Assembly: GCA_014804355.1 (NCBI GenBank)
Contig: JAAUZY010000069.1
Span: forward strand, 1 to 46,313
Origin: Lachnospiraceae bacterium
GTDB taxonomy: Bacteria > Bacillota > Clostridia > Lachnospirales > Lachnospiraceae
Length of the DNA: 46,313 nucleotides
Direction of reading: 5' to 3'
Shown: positions 1-7,673 of the stretch, in pieces
Position numbering within the stretch: the stretch's first letter is position 1
Layout of the letters: each line of letters begins with the position of its first letter
Notes under the pieces: generated by a model
What the model saw: the letters and a program-made list of their open reading frames with translations, nothing else
Databases searched by the model: none
What the model was told of the DNA's origin: nothing
Translations under genes and position numbers: made by a program

Positions 1-1172
1 ATTGTATTGTTGGAATTAAACTTATCATCCCAAAAATTATCATAAGAATACTGATAGTAGATCCTATATGAACTGCTGCCGGTCAAAGCGCTTCCATCTG
101 CCTGCTGCAGCTCCATTGCCGCTTTCATCTTACTATAAGAAGGCGTGAAATCCAAATTTAACCTATAGGAATCTGACTGGAGCGTATAGTTCCCCTCGGG
201 ATCTTTCGTTACCGCTAATTCCTCAGCCTCCACTTTCTCGGCATTCACCGTAAATGTGCCGCTTGCCCTGGAACTGCTAAACTCTACTAACAAGTAAACA
301 GTTTCATTCGCCTGCATACGATAAGTACAACTGAAATTTCCGTTCTGCCCATTCGCATAGTCCCGATCAAAATAGGTATACTCATTTTCTGTTTTTTCAT
401 GGAAAAGATATACATATTTAGATTGATAAGAACCGTCTTCCGATGTGGAATAAAACCGGAATAGCCCATCCTGCGGCGCAGCAAAGGACAGCCACTGCTT
501 CTCCTCTTCTGCCAATGTAACCGTCTGCGGATTATCAACCGTCAGAGTCAGTTCTTCTTCCTTGATACTCTGTACTGACACACTGCCTTCCGGTTTGTCT
601 TGTGCATTGTCGGATTCTCTCTCTGAATTATCCTCAGCATCGGCTTCGTCTTCACCTACTAAACCATCACTGTCGTTATTGTCTTCGCCTTCCGTCGTAT
701 TATCATCGTCCTCCGGTCCGCTTTGTTCAGCATCGTTTTCACTGCCGGTGTCGTTTCCTGCTGTATTGCCTTCGTTGTCGGTGCCGTCTCCCGTTGCGCT
801 GTCCTCGCTGTCGGCAATGTCTCCTGCCATACCGTCATCGTTTATGTTAGTACCGTCATCCGTTGTTTCACTTCCCGCAGCATCGCCTTCCGTGCTGCCG
901 GCTTCAGAGCCGCTTTCCGTTCCGTTTTCGCTATTCCCGGAATCGACTCCGTTCTCTGCCTGATTTTCTTCCGGTTTCTCCCCGTCTTCCGCTGTGGAAT
1001 TGCTCATCGCGTCTTCTGCCCGGAGCTCCGAAACCTCCCCTGTGTCCGATACATTCTGCACAGCGCTGACTGTCCCTACATCTGACTGCGGACTCATCGC
1101 ATAAGCTGTATCACTGATACCACCTGTCAGCATGCATACACTGAGCAGAATGGCTAAGCCTCGTTGAAACAT
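1..1172 (-). CDS. Secreted acid-rich protein with PPC-like beta domain (3' end outside window)
   Basis: The frame runs from an ATG at 1172 off the left edge, so 390 codons are visible and the stop is missing. A purine-rich GGAGGAGAGGAG sits directly before the start. Residues 1-25 are a signal peptide (MFQRGLAILLSVCMLTGG, then a cleavage-like TAYA). Residues about 45-205 are low complexity, built of Asp, Glu, Ser, Gly, Asn and Thr, and probably form an extended surface linker. From about 210 the sequence becomes beta-rich (WLSFAAPQDGLFRFYS, then ETVYLLVEFSSSRASGTFTV), which resembles the pre-peptidase C-terminal (PPC) fold. Gene structure (signal, acidic linker, PPC-like part) matches the product at 7674-9785. 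Catalytic or anchoring domains, if any, lie outside the window. Function unknown; a cell-surface or secreted role is inferred. Confidence 0.85.
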   Translation of the reverse strand, partial: MFQRGLAILLSVCMLTGGISDTAYAMSPQSDVGTVSAVQNVSDTGEVSELRAEDAMSNSTAEDGEKPEENQAENGVDSGNSENGTESGSEAGSTEGDAAGSETTDDGTNINDDGMAGDIADSEDSATGDGTDNEGNTAGNDTGSENDAEQSGPEDDDNTTEGEDNNDSDGLVGEDEADAEDNSERESDNAQDKPEGSVSVQSIKEEELTLTVDNPQTVTLAEEEKQWLSFAAPQDGLFRFYSTSEDGSYQSKYVYLFHEKTENEYTYFDRDYANGQNGNFSCTYRMQANETVYLLVEFSSSRASGTFTVNAEKVEAEELAVTKDPEGNYTLQSDSYRLNLDFTPSYSKMKAAMELQQADGSALTGSSSYRIYYQYSYDNFWDDKFNSNNT

Positions 1173-1306
1173 CTCCTCTCCTCCTCTTCCTAATCCTTCA
1201 GTATTTTAAATATGTCCAGTCCATTTTACCCTCCCCCGTATAGTTTTTGCAACCGTATCTTATGCTTTTTCCATCTTCTTTGGTTTTTATTCGGATTGAC
1301 GCCGAA

Positions 1307-1335
1307 GTTATAGAAATTTTTTTGCTGCAAAACAA
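1307..1335 (-). promoter_or_regulatory. Possible promoter of the secreted protein at 1-1172
   Basis: On the minus strand TTGTTT (1330-1335) and TATAAC (1307-1312) are 17 bases apart. The -10 matches consensus at five of six positions, but the -35 matches at only three. It would give a leader of about 130 nt before the ATG at 1172. Confidence 0.35.
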
Positions 1336-1424
1336 GAGCAGAGCCATCAGACATCCTACTATAATGTCATAATGACCCCACTCCTGTTCGGGTTACTATA
1401 TGATTCAATTAAAAGCGTAATCTG

Positions 1425-1631
1425 TTATTTCTTATCCGGCTTCGTCTTCCATTTACAAGAACCACCGATCTCAAAAGCACCTCCGCCTGACAAGAAACCA
1501 TTAAACTGACCAATGGGTACTCCATTTTTTCTAAACCACGTAATCTGGAATATTCCGCCTACGCTGATCAGACTGGCGGTTGCCTGTATTGCTTTTCCCG
1601 GCTCTTTTGCAGCGCCATTCATGCTGCCCAT
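1425..1631 (-). pseudogene. Decayed copy A of a small unrecognised gene
   Basis: An open frame of 68 codons begins MGSMNGAAKEPGKAIQAT. Its first 24 residues match the remnant at 3255-3383 (MNGVAKELGRAMQATASL), and the shared DNA is 71 bp at about 93 percent identity. Upstream of the shared ATG the two copies differ by two bases in length, so copy A is frameshifted relative to copy B. There is no good ribosome site. The C-terminal half (Gly-rich, ending KWKTKPDKK) is not shared with copy B. It could still be expressed as a short protein, but decay is the simpler reading. Confidence 0.45.
1557..1627. repeat. 71-bp direct repeat, left copy (partner 3318-3388)
   Basis: This stretch and 3318-3388 align without gaps and differ at about five positions. 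The two copies lie in the same orientation on either side of the Rpn gene. They encode the conserved core of a small protein of unknown function. Confidence 0.85.
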
Positions 1632-1668
1632 ATTCGGTATGCTCTTTCAATACTTTCTTCATTTCTTT

Positions 1669-1875
1669 TCAGGATGGAAGGTCTATCACCCAATAAGATT
1701 CATCGATGGCTAAGTCCTTGTAATCACGCATGATATACATAGCGATCCCCAAAGAAATACCAACCAGACATATTATGGGAATTGCTATCTCAATAAGTAA
1801 TAAACGATAAACCTCTTCTCTCGTTTTATTATGAACCTGACAATTGCGAATATAGATAAAATATATATCCTTCAT
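1669..1875 (-). CDS. Possible small single-span membrane protein
   Basis: A 68-codon frame encodes a charged N-terminal part (residues 1-25), one hydrophobic helix (about 26-47, LLLIEIAIPIICLVGISLGI) and a short polar tail. It lies 33 bases downstream of the Rpn gene on the same strand. No convincing ribosome site precedes the ATG, so it may be a remnant or may start elsewhere. The family is not recognised. Confidence 0.3.
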   Translation of the reverse strand: MKDIYFIYIRNCQVHNKTREEVYRLLLIEIAIPIICLVGISLGIAMYIMRDYKDLAIDESYWVIDLPS

Positions 1876-1908
1876 GACAGGGTTAAAAAAGCGGACGTCA
1901 GTTTTGTC

Positions 1909-3054
1909 TTATAAAAGCATCGTTCCGAAATACTTCTTCACTTGTTTCCCACTCAACTGATACTGCTCACAGATTCGCGGGATGATTTCTTCTTCCGGTA
2001 TGTTCAGGCTCCGTAGAATATTTATTGTGCTGACAATACTTTGATCTTGCATTTCATCATTTTTTCTATGTAATTCTTCAATCATTCGATTCTGCTTGTC
2101 GAGTTCGTCTTTCTGCGCATCTATTGTGTCCTGTTGCTTATTTAGTTCATCCTTCTGCGCATCTATCGTATCCTGCATCTCATCAATCATGTATTGCACT
2201 GTATTTCTGTCAAGCTCATACAATTCTTTCGAGAACATCTCCATCACCCTCTCCATATTCAGACAGATCTCATAGCCTTCCTCATAAATTGCACGAAATT
2301 CCGGATATTCTTTCATTAACCTTATGATCTCCTCCGGTTCATCGCTCGTAAACAGGGTCAGCCATGCATCTCTCCTGTCGCTTATGTTCCTATTGTGCTT
2401 GCTTTTCTTAAAGATGTCAAGCGGAATGAACAGGTATTTCTGTAAAAGTTCTATCTGCAGCCCTGTATCGGACTTCTGTTCGAAAAAGTGATAACATGTA
2501 TCAGGATAGTTATGAAACTCTCCCGGGCTTTTCTCAAACAGGACAATCGTATAGACGTTCCTGATATCCCGGAAGCTGAATTTCTTTTGTTTCTCGCCCC
2601 GGACACGCTTATACTGGCGCAGCAGTAAATCCGCTGAGTAACAGGCACTCCTCTGCCCCGGAAACAGATAGCCGATCTTCTGCATCTCAACATTGGCTAT
2701 GCTCCCGTCTTCCAGTTCCACAACGATATCCATGATTAACAGCGAGCTCTCATCTGCAATTCTGGTAGAATCACCGGGCAGGACCTTCACTACCCTTACT
2801 CTCTGACCCAATAGGCCGGAAAGAAAGTCATTAAACCGCTCCGGTACATACTCCGGGTTCATAACCTCTTTGAAAAAGCCGTCATACAGAAGTTTCAGTC
2901 CTTTCACACCGGTACAGATATTTAAAAAATCTTCCTGCTGCTCCGGCTCCCAGCCGTCAAACTTAGCTTGAAGCATGCCGCTCTTCGCAATCTCTGCCAG
3001 CACCTTCTCCTGCTCCCTAATCATTGGGAAATATTCTTTTAATCTTGTTGCCAT
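1909..3054 (-). CDS. Rpn-family PD-(D/E)XK nuclease / putative transposase, copy 1
   Basis: The protein has 381 residues. The ATG at 3054 is chosen because AGGAGG lies 7 bases upstream; the frame is open further upstream but that part carries the leader hairpins. The nuclease core is D109 in LLIMDIVVELEDGS and E123-M-Q125 in NVEMQ, the D...ExQ arrangement of the PDDEXK_2 group that includes Rpn proteins. Family members promote RecA-independent recombination and are usually called transposases although they are not classic insertion sequences. Residues about 305-365 form a coiled coil with a 14-residue tandem duplication (DTIDAQKDEL twice). A paralogue at 18564-19640 shares most of the sequence plus its promoter and leader. 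Function as a nuclease is inferred from family. Confidence 0.88.
   Translation of the reverse strand: MATRLKEYFPMIREQEKVLAEIAKSGMLQAKFDGWEPEQQEDFLNICTGVKGLKLLYDGFFKEVMNPEYVPERFNDFLSGLLGQRVRVVKVLPGDSTRIADESSLLIMDIVVELEDGSIANVEMQKIGYLFPGQRSACYSADLLLRQYKRVRGEKQKKFSFRDIRNVYTIVLFEKSPGEFHNYPDTCYHFFEQKSDTGLQIELLQKYLFIPLDIFKKSKHNRNISDRRDAWLTLFTSDEPEEIIRLMKEYPEFRAIYEEGYEICLNMERVMEMFSKELYELDRNTVQYMIDEMQDTIDAQKDELNKQQDTIDAQKDELDKQNRMIEELHRKNDEMQDQSIVSTINILRSLNIPEEEIIPRICEQYQLSGKQVKKYFGTMLL
2101..2184. repeat. 42-bp tandem duplication inside the Rpn coiled coil
   Basis: Two 42-base units (2101-2142 and 2143-2184) encode DTIDAQKDELNKQQ-like and DTIDAQKDELDKQN-like heptad pairs. The paralogue at 18564-19640 has one unit only, so this is a recent in-frame expansion lengthening the coiled coil by four turns. 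Confidence 0.75.
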
Positions 3055-3105
3055 AAACAATCCTCCTAGGTAAAATTTTTCTCCAAGCAAAAAAGTTGGA
3101 ATCTC

Positions 3106-3138
3106 CGGCAGAAACCGCCGATTGTGCGAAACGCACAA
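3106..3138 (-). promoter_or_regulatory. Two-hairpin leader of the Rpn gene, copy 1
   Basis: Between promoter and start codon lie two small stems: CGGC/GCCG (3106-3109 with 3117-3120) and a perfect 7-bp stem TTGTGCG/CGCACAA closing an AAA loop (3122-3138). The same pair occurs before the second Rpn gene (19699-19730) with the first loop changed but both stems kept. This suggests that the RNA structure matters, perhaps for translation or stability. Confidence 0.6.
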
Positions 3139-3179
3139 ATGATAAAACTATAAGAATAAATTTGATATGATATGATATT

Positions 3180-3208
3180 AAGTTATCGCTTTTGAAGTGG
3201 GTTGTCAA
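3180..3208 (-). promoter_or_regulatory. Promoter of Rpn copy 1
   Basis: Minus strand: TTGACA (3203-3208), a 17-base spacer, then TAACTT (3180-3185). The second Rpn gene has the same layout (TTGACA, 17 bases, TAATTT). Conservation in both copies supports a real promoter despite the weak -10. Confidence 0.6.
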
Positions 3209-3254
3209 GTTTTTTACAAAAAGGCAGAGAATTGCCGCCGCCTATTCCCGGTTT

Positions 3255-3383
3255 CTACGCGCTTTCATCAAATTCCCACGGCTTGTTCTTCGGTTCACAT
3301 TTCACTTTAGACCAAATGCCTACGCTGATCAGACTGGCGGTTGCCTGCATTGCTCTTCCCAGCTCCTTTGCAACGCCATTCAT
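3255..3383 (-). pseudogene. Decayed copy B of the small gene duplicated around Rpn
   Basis: A 42-codon frame starts MNGVAKELGRAMQATASL and ends WEFDESA. The frame stays open upstream of the ATG for about 20 codons (ending KKEDGESLNQRLSS), so the 5' part of the original gene is missing. An AGGAGG is present but about 24 bases from this ATG. It overlaps the 71-bp direct repeat. The gene family is not recognised. Confidence 0.4.
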
Positions 3384-3388
3384 GCTGC
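3318..3388. repeat. 71-bp direct repeat, right copy (partner 1557-1627)
   Basis: See the left copy. The pair brackets about 1.7 kb that holds the Rpn gene, its promoter and its leader. Confidence 0.85.
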
Positions 3389-3466
3389 TCAGACGCTGGT
3401 TGAGAGATTCCCCATCCTCCTTCTTTATTTTGTATGAAAAATGGGAAGTTTAAACTCTTATATTAA

Positions 3467-3495
3467 TTGACCTTATACTCCTTTAAGAGTATAAT
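3467..3495 (+). promoter_or_regulatory. Promoter with palindromic operator for the ART-like/HTH pair
   Basis: TTGACC (3467-3472), 17 bases, then a perfect TATAAT (3490-3495). The spacer and -10 are filled by an inverted repeat, TTATACTC (3473-3480) and GAGTATAA (3487-3494), with a 6-base centre. A repressor bound here would block RNA polymerase directly. The HTH protein encoded second in the operon is the obvious candidate, giving autoregulation typical of toxin-antitoxin loci. Confidence 0.8.
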
Positions 3496-3523
3496 ATAAA
3501 CTGAGAATGGAGATGATACTTCT

Positions 3524-4174
3524 ATGACTAAAACACTTTATCACGGTTCTTCTGCTATTATTGAGAAGCCAATATTTGGATATGGAAAAACTTATAATGA
3601 CTATGGGCTCAGCTTTTACTGTACCGACAGTCTGGAAATGGCAAAAGAATGGGGTGTAGGCAAAGATCAGGACGGCTATGCCAACTGTTACGAACTGGAC
3701 TGTGACGATCTCCAAATTCTCAATCTGAACTCATCGGAATATTGTCTGCTGCACTGGTTGACGATACTGTTACAGAACCGGGAATTCGATATTCCCTCCG
3801 GTCTTGCGCTGGAAGCCAAGGAATATCTGCTTGCCACATTTGCCATTGATTATAACACCTATGATGCAATCATTGGCTATCGGGCCGATGACAGCTATTT
3901 TTCATTTGCACAGGATTTTATCAACGGCACGATCTCCTATCGCCAGCTCAGCAATGCCATGCACCTAGGCAAGTTAGGACAACAATTTGTCCTCAAAAGC
4001 AAGACGGCATTTGAACATATTCGGTTCATTGGCAGTGAAATTGCCGAGAGCAGCGAGTGGTACGCAAAGAAAATGCTTAGGGACAGAACCGCCCGTCGGG
4101 AATATTTCAGTGTGGAGCGTAACCGCCGTCAACGGGGGATTTATATATTACGCAAATCATGGATGAGGAGATGA
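3524..4174 (+). CDS. DUF3990-type, ADP-ribosyltransferase-like protein (putative toxin)
   Basis: The protein has 216 residues and starts at an ATG with GGAG 11 bases upstream. The N-terminus LYHGSS plus DYGLSFYCTDSLEMAKEW has the look of a PARP-like ADP-ribosyltransferase fold: the HG[ST] NAD-binding motif followed by G-x-x-F/Y-x-(T/A) and a helix. The middle (AIIGYRADDSYFSFAQDFI) and the C-terminal basic segment match what I remember of DUF3990 proteins of gut Firmicutes. The next gene starts 6 bases after the stop and encodes an HTH protein; the shared promoter carries a palindrome. Together these suggest a toxin with its antitoxin, the toxin modifying a target or consuming NAD. Enzyme activity and target are not shown by the sequence. 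Confidence 0.72.
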   Translation: MTKTLYHGSSAIIEKPIFGYGKTYNDYGLSFYCTDSLEMAKEWGVGKDQDGYANCYELDCDDLQILNLNSSEYCLLHWLTILLQNREFDIPSGLALEAKEYLLATFAIDYNTYDAIIGYRADDSYFSFAQDFINGTISYRQLSNAMHLGKLGQQFVLKSKTAFEHIRFIGSEIAESSEWYAKKMLRDRTARREYFSVERNRRQRGIYILRKSWMRR

Positions 4175-4180
4175 GGCCCA

Positions 4181-4849
4181 ATGATCCACGCCTATGACAA
4201 AATTTATCTTGATAAAGCCCGCATTGCCCTGGGGCGTATGCTGGACTTTGCAGTGTATGATCTGCAATATGATATCGAAGAATTTTTTAATCTATTCATT
4301 CATTCCGGTGTTTCAGCCCGATTTGAGATCGGAGATTTCAGCGTGATTACCGGCATGTCCGGAGTTGAGCTTGCCTATGAAGTCTTGGAGCAGTCCGGAA
4401 ACCAGCCAAAACGCATCAAACCAAACTACACAATAGACCGCAGTGAGGAATTCTGGACAGGCTGGGCGCTGGCATATTATCAGTGGGAAACCTCCATGCG
4501 CTTTGTCGAAATTGTGCAGTATGTGCCAATCAAGGAGATTCTCGCGCTTTATTCGCCCTATCATGAAATGGATATTCGCCAGTTTGTGGATAAGATGAAC
4601 GCACTATATATGGCAGCCAAACCGGAAACCAATCTCAAACTCATGCGGCAAAAAGCCGGACTCTGCCAGCGCGAACTTGCGGAGCTGTCCGGCGTTCCGA
4701 TTCGCACAATCCAACAATATGAGCAGCGGCAAAAGAACATCAATAAAGCTCAGGCAGAATATCTTGTGATGTTTTCAAGAGTTCTGTGCTGTGAGGTTGA
4801 GGATCTAATGGAAAAAGTCGGGACTCGCGCTGAGGCGAATCCCTTATAA
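4181..4849 (+). CDS. HTH (XRE-type) partner protein, putative antitoxin and autorepressor
   Basis: The protein has 222 residues. The ATG follows a GAGGAGATGAGG ribosome site that overlaps the end of the upstream gene. Residues 1-150 form an alpha-rich domain I cannot name (for example FFNLFIHSGVSARFEIGD and ISGMSG-like VITGMSGVELAYEVL). Residues about 150-210 are a clear helix-turn-helix (MRQKAGLCQRELAELSG, then RTIQQYEQRQKNI). In this arrangement the N-terminal domain may bind the toxin and the HTH the palindrome at 3473-3494. The toxin gene comes first, an order also found in RES-Xre-like families in reverse. No terminator is visible before the convergent gene at 4888. Confidence 0.75.
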   Translation: MIHAYDKIYLDKARIALGRMLDFAVYDLQYDIEEFFNLFIHSGVSARFEIGDFSVITGMSGVELAYEVLEQSGNQPKRIKPNYTIDRSEEFWTGWALAYYQWETSMRFVEIVQYVPIKEILALYSPYHEMDIRQFVDKMNALYMAAKPETNLKLMRQKAGLCQRELAELSGVPIRTIQQYEQRQKNINKAQAEYLVMFSRVLCCEVEDLMEKVGTRAEANPL

Positions 4850-4887
4850 AATGTCTTTAAGTGATAAATAATACTGTAACGGCAATT

Positions 4888-5742
4888 TCAATTTTTTATT
4901 TTCGGATACTCCAAACTATAAATATCTTCACCATATGGAATATTTAAGTTGTACGATGAGTCCAGAACATATTCCTTATTGCCTATCCGAAATACGCTCC
5001 CCGGCTCGTAATCTGTCAAAAACCCTTCCGATGTCAGACTCTGGTAATGGGAATCGTATCTCTCTTTCGATAGAATGGGAATGGTCACCTTCGTCGCCGA
5101 ATAATAATGAGTCGTTTCCCTGTCCCCCATCCTGACAGTAAAAAACCCTGTTTTAATACCGGCTTCATCCATGTACTGTCTGATTTGCTCCTCCGGATAC
5201 GTCTTCGTAATAAATACGGGATCTTTCGACATCGTATAATTCCAAAATCCGACATACTGCTGCAACACCCTGTCATAAGATTCATCACGCATATATTCGG
5301 TAAAAACTGAGTTGATTCCCTTGCCATTCGTATACGCACAGTGCTCTGTTCCGTTCTTCTCCACGTATTTAAAGTATCGATTCCTGCCAAAATCCATGAT
5401 ATTATTATCCGCATGAATCTCTCCCAGCGAATCCGGTTGCACTTTCGGAATCTGATCCGCAGTAAAAGACACGCCTTCGCACACATATACATCTCCGTAC
5501 TTTTGCACTTTGGAAATATTGTCATTCATAACTAACATGAGATGTTCCGAAATCATTCCCTTATGTTTCTTCATAGGAGCTTCATACAACCCTGCGTCAT
5601 TTATTTCCGCCCTCGTGAAAGAGTCTCTCTTTACGTTACGCGCAACATTGTGCTTACCGAGTAAAGTTGCGATCGCATTCTTTCTTATGCTGATCGAATT
5701 CAGTTTCCTATTCATATTCCAAGATGTAATATTGATATTCAT
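4888..5742 (-). CDS. Protein of unknown function in the secreted-protein cluster
   Basis: The protein has 284 residues. The ATG at 5742 is preceded by AGGAAAGGG at 8 bases; a TTG two codons earlier lies too near that site. No signal peptide or membrane helix is seen. The sequence is polar with conserved-looking stretches (FGRNRYFKYVEKNGTEH, VQKYGDVYVCEGVSFTADQI, TGFFTVRMGDRETTHYYSA). The N-terminus MNINITSWN is similar in style to small export-like or filament-associated proteins of Lachnospiraceae, but this is only an impression. It is last in a minus-strand run after a secreted PPC protein, separated by 19 bases, so co-transcription is likely. Not recognised. Confidence 0.7.
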   Translation of the reverse strand: MNINITSWNMNRKLNSISIRKNAIATLLGKHNVARNVKRDSFTRAEINDAGLYEAPMKKHKGMISEHLMLVMNDNISKVQKYGDVYVCEGVSFTADQIPKVQPDSLGEIHADNNIMDFGRNRYFKYVEKNGTEHCAYTNGKGINSVFTEYMRDESYDRVLQQYVGFWNYTMSKDPVFITKTYPEEQIRQYMDEAGIKTGFFTVRMGDRETTHYYSATKVTIPILSKERYDSHYQSLTSEGFLTDYEPGSVFRIGNKEYVLDSSYNLNIPYGEDIYSLEYPKIKN

Positions 5743-5761
5743 GTACAATTCCCTTTCCTAT

Positions 5762-6613
5762 TTATGGAGTTATCTCGATATCATCCTGCACATATGTTGA
5801 TACAACCGGATATGCATAATACAACTCTATTGATGGTGTAAAAGACACATCCTTCTTGTATTCATATGTAATTGACCAGTTGCTTTTTAGTGGCATATTC
5901 AAATTAACCAGTCCTGATTTATTCCATGAATATTTATCCAAATTAACCGTATTATTACTGCTAAGATTTCTTACCGATATATTGGTAACATCCAAATTCC
6001 TTACGTTTCGTACCGCCATCATATATACTATAGCACCGTCTGGCAAAACATTTTCCGTACTAATATTAAAAGTTGATAATCCATTTCTATTATTTGCCAT
6101 GGTTACAGTAGTCAAATTTACTTTACAACTCGCAACTGTATAAACCGGATCACCTACTAATAATATATAACTTGTGGAAGACGACATAATTCCTGTAATT
6201 TTAACATAATACATTCCATCCGTCGTTGCTGTAAATGGATGGGCCGTCGATCCTAAAGGTGCCTTTTTATATACCTGTCCAGTAATGAAATTCCCATTCG
6301 AATCATAAACATCAAAACGATACGAATCACCATTGCAAATTACATATTGTGTTCCTGCTGTCAGATACACCTTATACCAATCAGTGTCCGTTTTGCTTGT
6401 ATCTCCATACACAACATTTTCATCTTCATGTTTACCGCTAACTGCCTGTGCTGCAGAATCATGATTTGCCATAATCAGCTCTGCTGTTTCCATTGTGTCA
6501 TTAGGTTCCTTTTCACGCACCTCATCAGCATACGACATCATACTGGATCCGCTGAAAATAAACACAAACATAATACATATAACTATATTCTTTAATAACC
6601 TACTTTTAAACAT
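5762..6613 (-). CDS. Secreted protein with PPC domain
   Basis: The protein has 283 residues. The start is the ATG at 6613 with GGAGG 9 bases upstream; an ATG seven codons earlier precedes that site and is rejected. Residues 1-30 are a signal peptide (IVICIMFVFIFSG, cleavage after SYA). Residues about 33-150 match a pre-peptidase C-terminal domain: EKEPNDTMETAELI, DTDWYKVYL, FDVYDSNGNFI, GMYYVKITG, SYILLVG. PPC domains usually accompany secreted peptidases or adhesins and are removed or used as binding modules. The rest (150-283) is a beta-rich domain without a known signature, ending in a Tyr/Val-rich strand. It is flanked by two unrecognised genes on the same strand. Confidence 0.82.
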   Translation of the reverse strand: MFKSRLLKNIVICIMFVFIFSGSSMMSYADEVREKEPNDTMETAELIMANHDSAAQAVSGKHEDENVVYGDTSKTDTDWYKVYLTAGTQYVICNGDSYRFDVYDSNGNFITGQVYKKAPLGSTAHPFTATTDGMYYVKITGIMSSSTSYILLVGDPVYTVASCKVNLTTVTMANNRNGLSTFNISTENVLPDGAIVYMMAVRNVRNLDVTNISVRNLSSNNTVNLDKYSWNKSGLVNLNMPLKSNWSITYEYKKDVSFTPSIELYYAYPVVSTYVQDDIEITP

Positions 6614-6663
6614 ATTCTCGTACCTCCGATTCATTTTTCATTAACATTAACAACCTATTATTC

Positions 6664-7599
6664 TTACCGCCGTTTGATCACAAGCCCCGGTGATGTCCTA
6701 TTGATGTAGAGCTTATTTAAGAAGTTATTATACCATTTATGATTTTCTTCCTTGCCACTGTTTACCCGCAGCAAATCCGACAAGTAGAAATAGTCTATTG
6801 CTGATTTTCCAGCTTCTCGAAGCGCAAAAGCCATATTTATGCTCTCCGACCAGCCTTTACCGCTGATTATAAGCAGATTATCCTTCTCGCCGTTATCTCC
6901 ACCTCTTTTAAAGAAGAACGAAAAATCCCTTGGTGGCACTGCGTCTTTATTCACAATTCCGCCTGCATAATACATGCATTGTGCCATATAATTCCACTTA
7001 TCATGAAAATTCGGAGTGCCTGTCGGATATGTTTTCTGGAAATTCTCATCCCTTTTCACCGCGTCCACTTCTACACCATATTTTGCCCCGTACTCTTTTG
7101 CCGCTTCCTGCAAAGCTGTATGTATCTCCTCTGACTTATAATAATACTCTGCATCATAATACACCATAAAATGGCTATCTCGTCCCTCTTTATTCGCAAT
7201 CCTCTCTCCTTCCTCGAAGCAGGCCGAAACAGCCGCCGCATAGCCTACGTCCAAAAAAGTCTCGTACACATTCAGTATTGCCTTCTCACCTCTCGCAGAC
7301 AATCCAGAACAATATTCCGTAAAAAATTCTTTGATATCCTCTGCACTGACCTTCCCTTCATAATAGCCCTCCATAACTTCCCGCATCTCTGCCCGATCAT
7401 CCCGAGCAGGCCAGTCAATTACAGCTAATTTTGTATACGCAGGATACCTGAGTTCCTTACAGCCCGATCTTTCAAAGATATCTCTTGTCTGTTTTATGTC
7501 CTCTTCCGTATACTGCACAACCATCCTCTTACTTCTAATCCGCTCTGCATAGCTTGAATCTTCTGTTAATTTATAAGGATTGCTATCAACATAAAACAT
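6664..7599 (-). CDS. Protein of unknown function, cytosolic by sequence
   Basis: The protein has 311 residues. The ATG at 7599 follows GGAGG at 6 bases. No signal peptide or membrane segment. The sequence has an alpha-helical acidic middle (YTEEDIKQTRDIFERSG, EDIKEFFTEYCSGLS) and an aromatic segment (SHFMVYYDAEYYYKSEE). It ends with a basic tail (SPGLVIKRR). It sits between two secreted proteins with 50 and 74 bases of spacing, so it is probably part of the same transcription unit. The family is not recognised; no catalytic motif is apparent. Confidence 0.7.
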   Translation of the reverse strand: MFYVDSNPYKLTEDSSYAERIRSKRMVVQYTEEDIKQTRDIFERSGCKELRYPAYTKLAVIDWPARDDRAEMREVMEGYYEGKVSAEDIKEFFTEYCSGLSARGEKAILNVYETFLDVGYAAAVSACFEEGERIANKEGRDSHFMVYYDAEYYYKSEEIHTALQEAAKEYGAKYGVEVDAVKRDENFQKTYPTGTPNFHDKWNYMAQCMYYAGGIVNKDAVPPRDFSFFFKRGGDNGEKDNLLIISGKGWSESINMAFALREAGKSAIDYFYLSDLLRVNSGKEENHKWYNNFLNKLYINRTSPGLVIKRR

Positions 7600-7632
7600 T
7601 TTGCACCTCCGTTATGCTTTCATAATAATATT

Positions 7633-7663
7633 CCAACAGCCACTGGAGTTAAGTGACTGTTGG
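7633..7663 (-). terminator. Hairpin after the large secreted protein
   Basis: CCAACAG (7633-7639) pairs with CTGTTGG (7657-7663), and CAC/GTG extends the stem past one mismatch. On the minus strand it is followed by AATATTATTATG, with no solid U-tract. It could weaken transcription between 7674-9785 and the next gene. Confidence 0.4.
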
Positions 7664-7673
7664 TTGACTCTGG

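Noticed and set aside
562-963. Long Ser/Pro-rich frame on the plus strand (133 codons), with further overlapping plus frames to 1085
   Set aside because: It is antisense to the acidic Asp/Glu/Ser linker of the secreted protein on the minus strand; the biased codons there keep other frames open.
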